Below the pieces are notes generated by a model, which ran no database searches, had not been told where the DNA came from, and saw nothing but the letters and a program-made list of their open reading frames with translations. Made by a program: the position numbers and the translations under genes. DNA of 64,000 nucleotides from the NCBI RefSeq assembly GCF_000829695.1, contig NZ_BBNN01000038.1, positions 46,239 to 110,238 on the forward strand, given 5' to 3'. Position 1 is the first letter of the stretch; every line of letters begins with the position of its first letter. This stretch comes from Streptomyces sp. NBRC 110035 (lineage in GTDB: Bacteria > Actinomycetota > Actinomycetes > Streptomycetales > Streptomycetaceae). Shown piece by piece: positions 44,778 to 53,415 of this stretch.

Positions 44778-45902
44778 CTAGACGTACCGTTCCAGGATCG
44801 AGCTCTCCGCGAGCCGCGACAGGCCCTCCCGGACGCTGCGGGCGCGGGCCTCGCCGACGCCGTCCACCGCCTGGAGGTCGTCCACGCTGGCGGCCAGCAG
44901 CTTCTGCAGACCGCCGAAGTGCTCCACCAGGCGGTCGATGATCGCGCCGGGCAGCCTCGGCACCTTGGCGAGGAGCCGGAAACCGCGCGGGGACACGGCC
45001 GAGTCCAGGGTCTCGGGGGAGCCGGTGTAGCCCAGGGCCCGGGCGACCGTGGGCAGGTCCAGCAGTTCCGCCTGGGGGAGGCCGTTCAGGTCGTGCAGGG
45101 CCTGGTCGACCGTGCGGGCGCGCTTGGCGGTGGGCTCGGGCACGTAGTCCCGCACGACCAGCTCGCGCTCCGGCTCCACCCCCGCGATCAACTCGTCCAG
45201 CTGAAGGGAGAGGAGGCGGCCGTCGGTGCCCAGTTCCACCACGTACTCGGCGATTTCGGTGGCGATGCGGCGCACCATCTCCAGCCGCTGTGCGACCGCC
45301 GAGACGTCCCGCACGGTCACCAGGTCCTCGATCTCCAGTGCCGACAGCGTGCCGGCGACCTCGTCGAGTCGGAGCTTGTAGCGCTCCAGCGTCGCGAGTG
45401 CCTGGTTGGCGCGGGACAGGATCGCCGCCGAGTCCTCCAGGACGCGGCGGTGGCCGTCGACGTAGAGCGCGATCAGGCGCATCGACTGGGAGACCGAGAC
45501 GACCGGAAAGCCGACCTGCCTGGAGACCCGGTCGGCGGTACGGTGCCGCGTGCCCGTCTCCTCGGTCGGGATCGTCGGGTCCGGCACCAGCTGGACGCCC
45601 GCCCGCAGGATCTTCGACAGGTCGGACGACAGGACTATGCCGCCGTCGAGCTTGCACAGCTCGCGCAGCCGGGTCGCGGTGAACTCGACGTCCAGGACGA
45701 AACCGCCGCTGCACAGTGTCTCGACGATCTTGTCGGAACCGAGCACGATGAGGCCGCCGGTGTTGCCCCTGAGGACCCGCTCCAGGCCGTCACGCAGGGC
45801 GGTACCGGGTGCCACGGCGCTCAGGGAGGCGCGCATCAGGCGATCGGAGCCGGTACTCCCGCCGGACTTTCCGGGAGTTGCTGCCCGGTCGTTGGCTGCC
45901 AC
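44778..45902 (-). CDS. disA: Diadenylate cyclase DisA
   Basis: DisA makes c-di-AMP from two ATP and scans DNA for branched structures. The 374-residue protein has the DAC domain with D86 in KLDGGIVLSSD (a DGG rather than DGA motif) and R119-H-R121 in TGTRHRTADR. The long central helical spine follows, then a C-terminal HhH DNA-binding domain (LLAASVDDLQAVDGVGEARARSVREGLSRLAE region). D86 is the residue I recall as essential in Streptomyces venezuelae DisA. The GTG at 45902 has GGAGGAG four bases upstream. radA lies 142 bases upstream on the same strand. Confidence 0.95.
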   Translation of the reverse strand: MAANDRAATPGKSGGSTGSDRLMRASLSAVAPGTALRDGLERVLRGNTGGLIVLGSDKIVETLCSGGFVLDVEFTATRLRELCKLDGGIVLSSDLSKILRAGVQLVPDPTIPTEETGTRHRTADRVSRQVGFPVVSVSQSMRLIALYVDGHRRVLEDSAAILSRANQALATLERYKLRLDEVAGTLSALEIEDLVTVRDVSAVAQRLEMVRRIATEIAEYVVELGTDGRLLSLQLDELIAGVEPERELVVRDYVPEPTAKRARTVDQALHDLNGLPQAELLDLPTVARALGYTGSPETLDSAVSPRGFRLLAKVPRLPGAIIDRLVEHFGGLQKLLAASVDDLQAVDGVGEARARSVREGLSRLAESSILERYV

Positions 45903-46044
45903 TGCACTCCTCCGGTCGCGGTGTCTGGGGCGCCCCTGTCCGGGGTCTCCCGCTTGGATCATGCCCCGCTCCCTGTCCGGCCTGGTCCGAACGGGAGACC
46001 CCCGCGCACTCGGTTCGTACGGACGGGCGAGACCAGGGCAAAGT

Positions 46045-47454
46045 CTACCGGCGGTCCTCCTCGTCCCGTGGGGCGTCCCGGCGACGCGAGCGCGGAAGGA
46101 CGCGCAGAGCATCCCCTATGTCCGCGACTTCCAGAACCTTCATGCCTGACGGGATCTTGCCCGGATCGCCCGGCACGAGCGCGTGCGTGAAGCCCAGACG
46201 GTGTGCTTCGGAGAGCCTGCGCTGCACCCCCGTCACCCGCCTGACCTCGCCCGCGAGACCGACCTCGCCGATCGCGACCAGGTTCCTGGGCAACGGGGTG
46301 TCGCTCGCCGCCGACGCCAGGGCCAGCGCGATCGCCAGATCCGCCGCCGGCTCGGAGAGCCGCACCCCGCCGACCGTCGCGGAGTAGATGTCCCGCTTGC
46401 CCAAGGCGCTGATACGGCCGCGCTGTTCCAGCACGGCGAGCATCATCGAGACGCGCGAGGTCTCCAGCCCGGACGTGGTGCGGCGGGGGGAGGGGATCTG
46501 CGAGTCGACGGTGAGCGCCTGCACTTCCGCGACCAGGGGGCGGCGGCCCTCCAGCGTCACCGTCAGACAGGTGCCCGGCACCGGCTCCGCGCGGCGGGTC
46601 AGGAACAGCCCGCTGGGGTCGGCCAGGCCCGTGATGCCCTCGTCGTGCAGTTCGAAGCAGCCCACCTCGTCGGTGGTGCCGTAGCGGTTCTTGACGCCTC
46701 GGACCAGACGCAGACGCGCGTGCCGGTCGCCCTCGAAGTGCAGGACGACGTCCACCAGGTGCTCCAGCAGGCGCGGGCCCGCGATCGCGCCGTCCTTGGT
46801 GACGTGGCCCACCAGCAGCGTGGACATCCCGCGCTCCTTCGAGGCGCGGATCAGCGCGCCCGCCACCTCCCGCACCTGGGCCATGCCGCCCGGCGCGCCG
46901 TCGAGTTCCGGGGAGGCGACCGTCTGCACCGAGTCGAGGATCAGCAGGGACGGCTTCACCGCGTCCAGATGGCCGAGGACGGCGGACAGATCCGTCTCGG
47001 CGGCGAGATACAGGTGGTCGTCGATGGCGTGGATCCGGTCGGCGCGCAGCCGGACCTGGCTCGCCGACTCCTCGCCCGTGACATAGAGCGTGCGGTGCTC
47101 GTCGCTCGCCGACTTGGCGGCGACGTCCAGCAGGAGCGTGGACTTGCCGACACCCGGCTCGCCCGCGACGAGCACCACCGCGCCGGGGACCAGCCCGCCG
47201 CCGAGCACCCGGTCCAGCTCGGGGACGCCGGTGGAACGGGCCGTGGCCTGCCGGCCGTCGATCTGGCCGATGGGCACGGCGGAGGTGGTGACCCGCCCCG
47301 GCGCCGTCGTACGGACCGCGGGCACGCCGTACTCCTCGACCGTCCCCCAGGCCTGGCACTCGGGGCAGCGGCCGAGCCACTTCGCCGTCTGCCAGCCGCA
47401 CTCGGTGCAGCGGTAGGACGGTCGGTCCTTGGTGGTCTTGGAACGGGCAGCCAT
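46045..47454 (-). CDS. radA: DNA repair protein RadA
   Basis: RadA is a RecA-like motor that drives branch migration during recombinational repair. The N-terminal zinc finger has C16-x2-C19 and C30-x2-C33. Walker A is G98-EPGVGKST-106, LLILDSVQTV is the Walker B region, and the RadA signature KNRYG is at residues 255-259. A Lon-like C-terminal domain includes GEVGLAGEVRRV. The 469-residue length is typical. TACGGT is seven bases before the ATG and no Shine-Dalgarno is visible. radA and disA adjoin in many Gram-positive bacteria, and RadA and DisA interact functionally in B. subtilis. Confidence 0.96.
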   Translation of the reverse strand: MAARSKTTKDRPSYRCTECGWQTAKWLGRCPECQAWGTVEEYGVPAVRTTAPGRVTTSAVPIGQIDGRQATARSTGVPELDRVLGGGLVPGAVVLVAGEPGVGKSTLLLDVAAKSASDEHRTLYVTGEESASQVRLRADRIHAIDDHLYLAAETDLSAVLGHLDAVKPSLLILDSVQTVASPELDGAPGGMAQVREVAGALIRASKERGMSTLLVGHVTKDGAIAGPRLLEHLVDVVLHFEGDRHARLRLVRGVKNRYGTTDEVGCFELHDEGITGLADPSGLFLTRRAEPVPGTCLTVTLEGRRPLVAEVQALTVDSQIPSPRRTTSGLETSRVSMMLAVLEQRGRISALGKRDIYSATVGGVRLSEPAADLAIALALASAASDTPLPRNLVAIGEVGLAGEVRRVTGVQRRLSEAHRLGFTHALVPGDPGKIPSGMKVLEVADIGDALRVLPRSRRRDAPRDEEDRR

Positions 47455-47461
47455 GGTCAAA

Positions 47462-47467
47462 ACCGTA
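47462..47467 (-). promoter_or_regulatory. radA: -10 element, probable leaderless radA promoter
   Basis: TACGGT on the minus strand, seven bases before the radA ATG. Confidence 0.5.
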
Positions 47468-47662
47468 GCGCCCGGCACTGACAGTCCGGCGCCCGGAGTC
47501 CGGTGACCGGCGCGGTGACCGGCCCGGTCGCCGCGCCCGGGACCGGTCCGATCGCCCCGCCCCGCCCGTGGAACGAAGGGTTTCCGTCCTCGATTGAGGG
47601 ATCGTTTCACCCGTACGGATTAAAAGTGCGCAGGGCTCCGGAAGGGGCCGCCCCCGGCCGCC

Positions 47663-47668
47663 TACGGT
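47663..47668 (+). promoter_or_regulatory. -10 element, probable leaderless promoter
   Basis: TACGGT lies six bases before ATG 47675. Confidence 0.5.
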
Positions 47669-47674
47669 CGCCGA

Positions 47675-49555
47675 ATGACGAGCAGTGGCCCGGAGATCCC
47701 GACCCGCACGACCGGCGCACACCGGACGCACCGGGAGGTGCGCGACCGCGGGGCCGCGCGCGCGCTGGCACACCGGCCGTCCACCTGCCACGAACCGTAT
47801 CTGGACGGCCTGTTCACCTACTGCCTGTCGGTGCTGTGCGACCACGACGCGGCGACCGCCGCCCTGGCCGACGCCCTCACGCTCGCGGAGCGCCGCGGCC
47901 GGCACGTCCCGGAGGCGCCCGGGGACCGCAGGGCGTGGCTGTACGCGCTGGCCCGCTGGGCCTGCCTGCGCAAGCTGGCCGAGGCCCGGCAGAGACGTCA
48001 GGCCACCCCCGTGGTGGGCCGGACCGGCCGGCGGCGGGCGGCGCGAACCGCGGCCGCCCCTGTCGTCTCCGAGGAGGTGCGGGAGCAGCGCCGCCGTGAA
48101 CTGTCCCTGCTCGCCTGGCCGGAGGCCGCGGGCACCACGCCGGAGCAGCGCGAGGCGCTCGAACTCGCCGTCCGGCACCACCTCGGGGCCCACGAGGTCG
48201 CCGCCGTGCTCGGCATGCCACCGGGCGCAGCCCGCGAACTCCTCGCCTCCGCCGCCTGCGAGGTCGAGCGCACCCGCGCGGCGCTCACCGTCGTCGAGAC
48301 CGGCGCCTGCCGGGGAGTGGCACATCTCACCGGCGACAGCCGGCTCGTACTCAGCAGCGCACTGCGCCGCGAACTCGTCCGGCACGTCGACGACTGCCCG
48401 CACTGCCGCCGCACCGCAGGCCGCGCCATCCCCGGCCGCTGGCCCGGCAACTGCGTCACCCCCGACGCCCTGCCCGTCCTTCCGGCCCCCGAAGCGGCCC
48501 TGCGCACCGCCCTCGCGCACCATCCGCGCGCGCGGCGCGGCGCGCCGCGCTTCGACCGGCGCGGCTTCCCGATGGACCCCAAGGACCGCGTCGCCCGCCG
48601 GGACCGGCTGCGCGCGCGTGCGGTCACCACGACCGTCGTCGCCACCGTCGTCGCCGCGCCTGTGCTCGCGCTGTACGCCGCCTACCGGAGCACCCCTGTC
48701 GGCGAGGCCCGGGACGGCCGGTCGGCCTCCGCGCGGGAGGACGACTCGCCCGTCCGCCTCGACGGCCCGGGCGGCTACGAGAACACCGGCATCGCCGGCA
48801 CGCGGCCCGGGGGCCCCTTCGGCAGGGACGGCAAGAGCGGCGAGAGCGGCGAGAGCGGCGAGAGCGGCAGGGCGGACGTGTCCGTGGAGGTCGTCGGGGT
48901 CACCGGCGTCGGCCACAGGGGTGCCTCCGTGCTGGCCGTCACCGCCGGTCACGGCGGCGACACGACACTGATCACGCTCACCGCGGGCGCCGCGCCGGTC
49001 CGCTGGTCCGCGTCGACGGGGGTGCCCTGGCTCTACCTGAACCGGTCGTCGGGAACGCTCCGGGCGGGGCAGTCACTGACGGTCAGGGTGCACGTCGACC
49101 GGTTGCGCGAGCCGTCCGGCCGCTGGAGCGCGCGGGTGGCGTTCTCGCCCACCGGCGCCGTGGTGACCATCGACGGCCACGGCGGCGCCCCCGGCCCGTC
49201 CTTCCCGGACTCCCCGCTCCCCGGTCACTCCGAAGGCCCCGGCAGTCCCGGCAGTCCGGGAAGCCCGGGAACGGTGCACCCAGGTCCCCCGGGCAGCCCG
49301 AGCCCGGGCCCCGGAGACTCGGGTGGCCCTGTGCCGTCGTCCCCGGCTCCGACGCCCGCGGCACCGCCCCCGTCGGAGCCCGCCCCGGGCGACCCGCCCC
49401 CGTCGCCCGGCCCGGCGCCGGCGGAACCGGTGCCCGGAGTCCCGGCAGTCCCCGCCTACCCGGCGCACTCGACGCACCCGCCCACCGGGGACGAGAGGGA
49501 CGACGCCGGTGGTGACAGGGACGGCGGCGACGGTCCGAGTCCGTCCGCGTCGTGA
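47675..49555 (+). CDS. Membrane protein fusing sigma-like, zinc anti-sigma-like and BACON domains
   Basis: The 626-residue protein reads as a chain of modules. Residues 40-115 resemble ECF sigma region 2 (YLDGLFTYCLSVLCDHDAAT, DRRAWLYALARWACLRKL), and residues 155-205 resemble region 4 (TTPEQREALELAVRHHLGAH, VAAVLGMPPGAARELLA). Residues 228-250 carry H237-x3-C241-x2-C244, the ligand spacing of zinc anti-sigma factors. One membrane segment follows (about 317-337). Outside, after a Gly/Ser/Glu linker, comes a BACON-type beta domain (about 400-495, with VRWSASTGVPWLYLNRSSGT) and a Pro/Ser-rich tail of 130 residues. The order suggests a membrane-tethered transcription module with a surface sensor; whether it binds polymerase is unknown. 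It is divergent from radA and likely leaderless. Confidence 0.8.
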   Translation: MTSSGPEIPTRTTGAHRTHREVRDRGAARALAHRPSTCHEPYLDGLFTYCLSVLCDHDAATAALADALTLAERRGRHVPEAPGDRRAWLYALARWACLRKLAEARQRRQATPVVGRTGRRRAARTAAAPVVSEEVREQRRRELSLLAWPEAAGTTPEQREALELAVRHHLGAHEVAAVLGMPPGAARELLASAACEVERTRAALTVVETGACRGVAHLTGDSRLVLSSALRRELVRHVDDCPHCRRTAGRAIPGRWPGNCVTPDALPVLPAPEAALRTALAHHPRARRGAPRFDRRGFPMDPKDRVARRDRLRARAVTTTVVATVVAAPVLALYAAYRSTPVGEARDGRSASAREDDSPVRLDGPGGYENTGIAGTRPGGPFGRDGKSGESGESGESGRADVSVEVVGVTGVGHRGASVLAVTAGHGGDTTLITLTAGAAPVRWSASTGVPWLYLNRSSGTLRAGQSLTVRVHVDRLREPSGRWSARVAFSPTGAVVTIDGHGGAPGPSFPDSPLPGHSEGPGSPGSPGSPGTVHPGPPGSPSPGPGDSGGPVPSSPAPTPAAPPPSEPAPGDPPPSPGPAPAEPVPGVPAVPAYPAHSTHPPTGDERDDAGGDRDGGDGPSPSAS

Positions 49556-49613
49556 CCGGCGTGGCCTTCACGCCCGTGACCGGCGATCCGTGTCCCGCGC
49601 GTCGGCGGGTGGA

Positions 49614-50459
49614 TCAGGCGGGATCCGCCGGATGCGGTGCCAGCAGCGGGAGCTGCGAGGCCAGCCGCTCCTCGCACAGCTCGGCCAGCCGGTCGTAACC
49701 GGCCTTGCCCATCAGCTCGGTCAGCTCCGCCCGGTAGGACACGTACACGGGGTCGCCCGCACCGTGCGCCGAGGTCGCCGACGTGCACCACCAGTGCAGG
49801 TCGTGGCCGCCCGGGCCCCAGCCCCGGCGGTCGTACTCGCCGATCGACACCTGCAGTACGCGCGTGTCGTCGGGCCGGTCGATCCAGTCGTAGGTCCGCC
49901 GGACGGGCAGCTGCCAGCACACGTCCGGCTTGGTCTCCAGCGGCTCGCGGCCCTCCCGTACGGCGAGGATGTGCAGCGAACAGCCCATGCCGCCGGCGAA
50001 GCCCGGCCGGTTCTGGAAGATGCACGATCCCTCGAAGGGGCGCGTCTGGCGGTCGCCGTCCTCGTCCTCGAAGACCCAGCCGCCCCGGGTGCCCTCGGCG
50101 TGGTGCTGCCAGATGTCAGGCGTCAGCCTCGCCACATGCGCCGCGACCCGCTTCTCGTCGTCCTCGTCCGAGAAATGCGCCCCCAGGGTGCAGCATCCGT
50201 CGTCCGCACGACCCGCCTGGATGCCCTGGCAACCGCTGCCGAAGACACAGTTCCAGCGAGAGGTCAGCCACGTCAGATCGCAGCGGAACACCTGCTCCTC
50301 GTCCGCCGGATCGGGGAACTCCACCCACGCCCGGGCGAAGTCGAGACCCTTCTCGTCGTTCGGCGGCACCCCCGACGGGCCGCCGACCGATGGGACGGTC
50401 TTGGCCCGTTCGGTCTTCTTGTCCGTTTTCCCGGCCTTCGCCTTTTTCGTCTTTGGCAC
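49614..50459 (-). CDS. Cys-rich protein of the DUF3109/YkgJ-like type
   Basis: The 281-residue protein has a Lys-rich N-terminus (VPKTKKAKAGKTDKKTERAK) and then a conserved region with many cysteines: NCVFGSGCQG, DDGCCTLGAHFSDEDD, GSCIFQNRPGFAGGMGCSLH and KPDVCWQLPVR. The spacing suits binding of zinc or an iron-sulphur cluster, as in DUF3109 and YkgJ-type proteins. The substrate is unknown. There is no signal peptide. The GTG at 50459 lies six bases after TACCCT, so the gene is probably leaderless, and its promoter is 70 bases from the divergent promoter of ppx. Confidence 0.75.
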   Translation of the reverse strand: MPKTKKAKAGKTDKKTERAKTVPSVGGPSGVPPNDEKGLDFARAWVEFPDPADEEQVFRCDLTWLTSRWNCVFGSGCQGIQAGRADDGCCTLGAHFSDEDDEKRVAAHVARLTPDIWQHHAEGTRGGWVFEDEDGDRQTRPFEGSCIFQNRPGFAGGMGCSLHILAVREGREPLETKPDVCWQLPVRRTYDWIDRPDDTRVLQVSIGEYDRRGWGPGGHDLHWWCTSATSAHGAGDPVYVSYRAELTELMGKAGYDRLAELCEERLASQLPLLAPHPADPA

Positions 50460-50465
50460 CTGTCC

Positions 50466-50471
50466 AGGGTA
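50466..50471 (-). promoter_or_regulatory. -10 element, probable leaderless promoter (minus strand)
   Basis: TACCCT on the minus strand, six bases before GTG 50459. Confidence 0.5.
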
Positions 50472-50541
50472 AGTCGCCCGGATCGCTGTCCCGTACCGGA
50501 CGAAGTGCCCCGGAGCGGGGTTCCGGCCGTGCGACGGGCAG

Positions 50542-50547
50542 TAGCGT
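50542..50547 (+). promoter_or_regulatory. -10 element, probable leaderless ppx promoter
   Basis: TAGCGT lies seven bases before ATG 50555. Together with the minus-strand element at 50466 it makes a compact divergent pair. Confidence 0.5.
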
Positions 50548-50554
50548 TCCGCAC

Positions 50555-51487
50555 ATGAGACTCGGTGTCCTCGACGTGGGTTCGAACACGGTGCATCTGC
50601 TGGTGGTGGACGCGCACCCCGGTGCGTGTCCACTGCCCGCGCACTCCCACAAGGCGGAGCTGCGCCTCGCCCAGCTGCTGGACGCCGACGGCGCGATCGG
50701 CCCCGGTGGTCTGGACCGGGTGGTCCGGGTCATCCACGACGCGCTCCGGGCCGCCGAGGACAAGGGCGTCGAGGAACTGCTGCCGTTCGCGACCTCGGCG
50801 GTGCGCGACGCCCGCAACGCCGGTGAGGTCCTGGAACGCGTGCGGAGGGAGACCGGAGTCGAGCTCCAGGTCCTCACCGGCCCGGAGGAGGCCCGGCTGA
50901 CCTTCCTCGCCGCCCGCCGCTGGTTCGGCTGGTCGGCGGGAAAGCTGCTGGTCATCGACATCGGCGGTGGCTCACTGGAGATCGCCTTCGGTATGGACGA
51001 GGAACCCGACGCCGCGGTGTCGCTGCCGCTGGGCGCCGGCCGTCTCACGGGCACCCGGCTGCCCGGCGACCCGCCGGCGCCGGACGACGTCCGGGCGCTG
51101 CGCCGGCACGTCCGCACGGAGATCGCCCGTACGGTCGGCGAGTTCAGCCGCCTCGGCCCGCCGGACCACGTGGTGGCCACCTCCAAGACCTTCAAGCAGC
51201 TCGCCCGCATCGCGGGAGCCGCCCGCTCCGCCGAGGGCCCGTACGTCCCGCGCGAGCTGAAGCGCCAGTCACTGGAGGGGTGGGTGTCGAGGCTGTCCGC
51301 GATGACCACCGCCGAGCGCGCCGAGCTGCCGGGTGTCTCCGAGGCGCGCGCGGGCCAGCTGGTCGCCGGGGCGCTGGTCGCGGAGGCCGCGATGGACCTG
51401 TTCGGGGTGGAGTCCGTGGAGGTCTGCCCCTGGGCGCTGCGCGAGGGCGTCATCCTGCGCCGCCTGGACCACATGGGGCCCGCGTAG
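50555..51487 (+). CDS. Ppx/GppA-family phosphatase
   Basis: The 310-residue protein has the actin-like fold motifs MRLGVLDVGSNTVHLLVVD and LLVIDIGGGSLEIAFG, plus FATSAVRDARNAGEVLERV with the family's catalytic Glu nearby and a C-terminal VCPWALREGVILRRLD. Short actinobacterial members act as exopolyphosphatases or hydrolyse (p)ppGpp-related pentaphosphate; in mycobacteria two such paralogues divide these tasks. Which activity this one has cannot be read. It lacks the C-terminal HD-like domain of E. coli Ppx. Confidence 0.88.
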   Translation: MRLGVLDVGSNTVHLLVVDAHPGACPLPAHSHKAELRLAQLLDADGAIGPGGLDRVVRVIHDALRAAEDKGVEELLPFATSAVRDARNAGEVLERVRRETGVELQVLTGPEEARLTFLAARRWFGWSAGKLLVIDIGGGSLEIAFGMDEEPDAAVSLPLGAGRLTGTRLPGDPPAPDDVRALRRHVRTEIARTVGEFSRLGPPDHVVATSKTFKQLARIAGAARSAEGPYVPRELKRQSLEGWVSRLSAMTTAERAELPGVSEARAGQLVAGALVAEAAMDLFGVESVEVCPWALREGVILRRLDHMGPA

Positions 51488-51819
51488 GGGCCATTCCGTG
51501 CGAGGGGGCGGCGTACCGGCGCGAGGTGAACACCCACCGCGCGGGGCCGGCGGGCCGGAGCCTTCGCCGGTGGCAGGTGGGCCGGGCCGTGCGCCGGTGG
51601 GCCGTGCGGTGGTGTGCGCCGGTGGGTCGGGTGGTGGGTCGGGCCGTGCGGCGGTTCGGGCCGTGCGGCGGTGGGCTCGATCACACGGCGGCCGTCCGGG
51701 CCCGCGGGTCCGTCGGACGGCCGAAGCGCCCCGTGCCCTGCGGACACGTGGCCGCGGCCACGCCGTACGGACCCCGGCCGAGGCCCGCCGTCCACGTCCC
51801 ACCCGTCGAACACACCCCG
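51488..51819. other. Low-complexity intergenic region
   Basis: About 330 bases, G/T-rich on the plus strand, with degenerate repeats of GGGCCGTGCGGCGGT. No gene is convincing. It separates ppx from the epimerase-tetR pair. Confidence 0.5.
51640..51673 (+). repeat. 17-bp tandem repeat, two copies
   Basis: CGGGCCGTGCGGCGGTT is followed directly by a copy differing at the last base, with diverged copies on the left. Confidence 0.7.
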
Positions 51820-51825
51820 TACGCT
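51820..51825 (+). promoter_or_regulatory. -10 element, probable leaderless promoter
   Basis: TACGCT lies seven bases before GTG 51833. Confidence 0.5.
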
Positions 51826-51832
51826 GTCCCTC

Positions 51833-52666
51833 GTGGCAGATCCAGCGGTGCGCATCCCGGATGCGAAGGTCGCTCTGTCGACGGCCTCCGTCTATCCGGA
51901 GTCGACGGCGACGGCCTTCGAGATCGCCGCACGCCTCGGGTACGACGGTGTCGAGGTCATGGTGTGGACCGATCCGGTCAGCCAGGACATCGAGGCGCTG
52001 CGCCGGCTCAGCGACTACCACCGCATTCCCGTCCTCGCCGTGCACGCCCCCTGCCTGCTCATCACACAGCGCGTGTGGTCCACCGACCCCTGGACCAAGC
52101 TCCAGCGGGCCCGTTCCGCCGCCGAGAGGCTCGGCGCCGCCACGGTCGTCGTCCATCCGCCGTTCCGCTGGCAGCGCCAGTACGCCCGTGACTTCGTCGA
52201 CGGAATCTGGCGGATGGCGGACGAGACGGACGTGCGGTTCGCCGTCGAGAACATGTACCCGTGGCGCTACCGCGACCGCGAGATGCTCGCCTACGCCCCC
52301 GGCTGGGACGTCACCAAGGACGACTACCGCCACTTCACGATGGATCTCAGCCACGCCTCGACATCCCGCACCGACACCCTCGGGATGCTCGACCGCATGG
52401 GCGACCGCCTCGGTCACCTCCACCTCGCCGACGGCCGGGGCTCGGCCAAGGACGAGCATCTCGTGCCCGGCCGCGGCGACCAGCCCTGCGCCGAGGTGCT
52501 GGAGCGCCTCGCCCTCGGCGGCTTCGACGGACACGTCGTCATCGAGGTCAACACCCGCCGCGCCATGTCCGGCGCCGAGCGCGAGGCCGACCTGGCGGAG
52601 GCGCTGGCGTTCACCCGTCTGCACCTGGCGTCGGCGGCCTCGGCGCTGCGGACGCCGCGCCGATGA
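51833..52666 (+). CDS. Sugar phosphate isomerase/epimerase family protein (AP endonuclease 2 fold)
   Basis: The 277-residue TIM-barrel protein has AFEIAARLGYDGVEVMVW near its start, VLAVHAPCLL, TVVVHPPFRWQ, VRFAVENMYPW with the metal-binding Glu, HFTMDLSHAST, LHLADG and GHVVIEVNTRR with the last Glu. These are the metal and substrate residues of xylose-isomerase-like TIM barrels. The substrate is unknown. Its stop overlaps the start of the TetR gene (ATGA), so the two are translationally coupled. It lacks a Shine-Dalgarno sequence and appears leaderless. Confidence 0.85.
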   Translation: MADPAVRIPDAKVALSTASVYPESTATAFEIAARLGYDGVEVMVWTDPVSQDIEALRRLSDYHRIPVLAVHAPCLLITQRVWSTDPWTKLQRARSAAERLGAATVVVHPPFRWQRQYARDFVDGIWRMADETDVRFAVENMYPWRYRDREMLAYAPGWDVTKDDYRHFTMDLSHASTSRTDTLGMLDRMGDRLGHLHLADGRGSAKDEHLVPGRGDQPCAEVLERLALGGFDGHVVIEVNTRRAMSGAEREADLAEALAFTRLHLASAASALRTPRR

Positions 52667-53349
52667 CCGGCGTCGGGGTGCCCGGCGGCCCGGAGGTGTC
52701 TCCCGGCGGCCCGGACGCGCCAGGCCCTGCCCCGTCCCCCGGCCGCAACGGCACCGCCCCCCGGCGCCGCGGCCGGCCCCCGCGCACGGAGTCGGCCGGC
52801 ACCCGCGACCGCATCCTGGACGCGGCCCGCGAGGAGTTCTCCGAACGGGGGTACGACAAGACATCCGTACGGGGCATCGCCAAGTCGGCCGGGGTCGACT
52901 CCGCGCTCGTGCACCACTACTTCGGCACCAAGGAGCAGGTGTTCGAGGCTGCCGTCGAGGTCGCCTTCGCCCCGGCGCTCGAGGGCCGCCAGGCGGTCCT
53001 CGACGCTCCGTTGGAGGAGGTCGGGGAGCGGATGACCCGGATGATCCTCGGGCTGTGGGAGAACCCGGTGACCCGGGCCCCGCTGCTCGCGATCATCCGG
53101 TCCGCCGTGAACAACGAGACCGCCGCCGGTGTCTTCCGTCGCCTGGTCGCCGGCCAGCTGCTGCGCCGTATCGCGGGGCAGCTGGACCTGCCGGACGCGG
53201 AGCTGAGGGCCGAGCTCGCCGCCGCCCAGCTGGTCGGGATCGCGATGATCCGGTACGTGATGAAGGTGGAACCGCTGGCCTCGGCCGACCCCGAGCAGAT
53301 CATCGGACGGGTGGCGCCGGTGGTCCAGGGCCACCTCACCGGCCGCTGA
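52663..53349 (+). CDS. TetR-family transcriptional regulator
   Basis: The 228-residue protein starts with a Pro/Gly-rich stretch of about 45 residues ending in RRRGRPPRTESAG, then the TetR helix-turn-helix: TRDRILDAAREEFSERGYDKTSVRGIAKSAGVDSALVHHYFGTKEQVF. The helical ligand domain carries MILGLWENPVTRAPLLAII and ends VAPVVQGHLTGR. It probably regulates its own operon with the epimerase, or the downstream genes. The start overlaps the epimerase stop. Confidence 0.9.
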   Translation: MTGVGVPGGPEVSPGGPDAPGPAPSPGRNGTAPRRRGRPPRTESAGTRDRILDAAREEFSERGYDKTSVRGIAKSAGVDSALVHHYFGTKEQVFEAAVEVAFAPALEGRQAVLDAPLEEVGERMTRMILGLWENPVTRAPLLAIIRSAVNNETAAGVFRRLVAGQLLRRIAGQLDLPDAELRAELAAAQLVGIAMIRYVMKVEPLASADPEQIIGRVAPVVQGHLTGR

Positions 53350-53415
53350 CGCACCGTGCCCCACCCCCGTACCGCAGTCCTCGCGTCCCCCCTCGCACTG
53401 AGATACGTATCCCGC

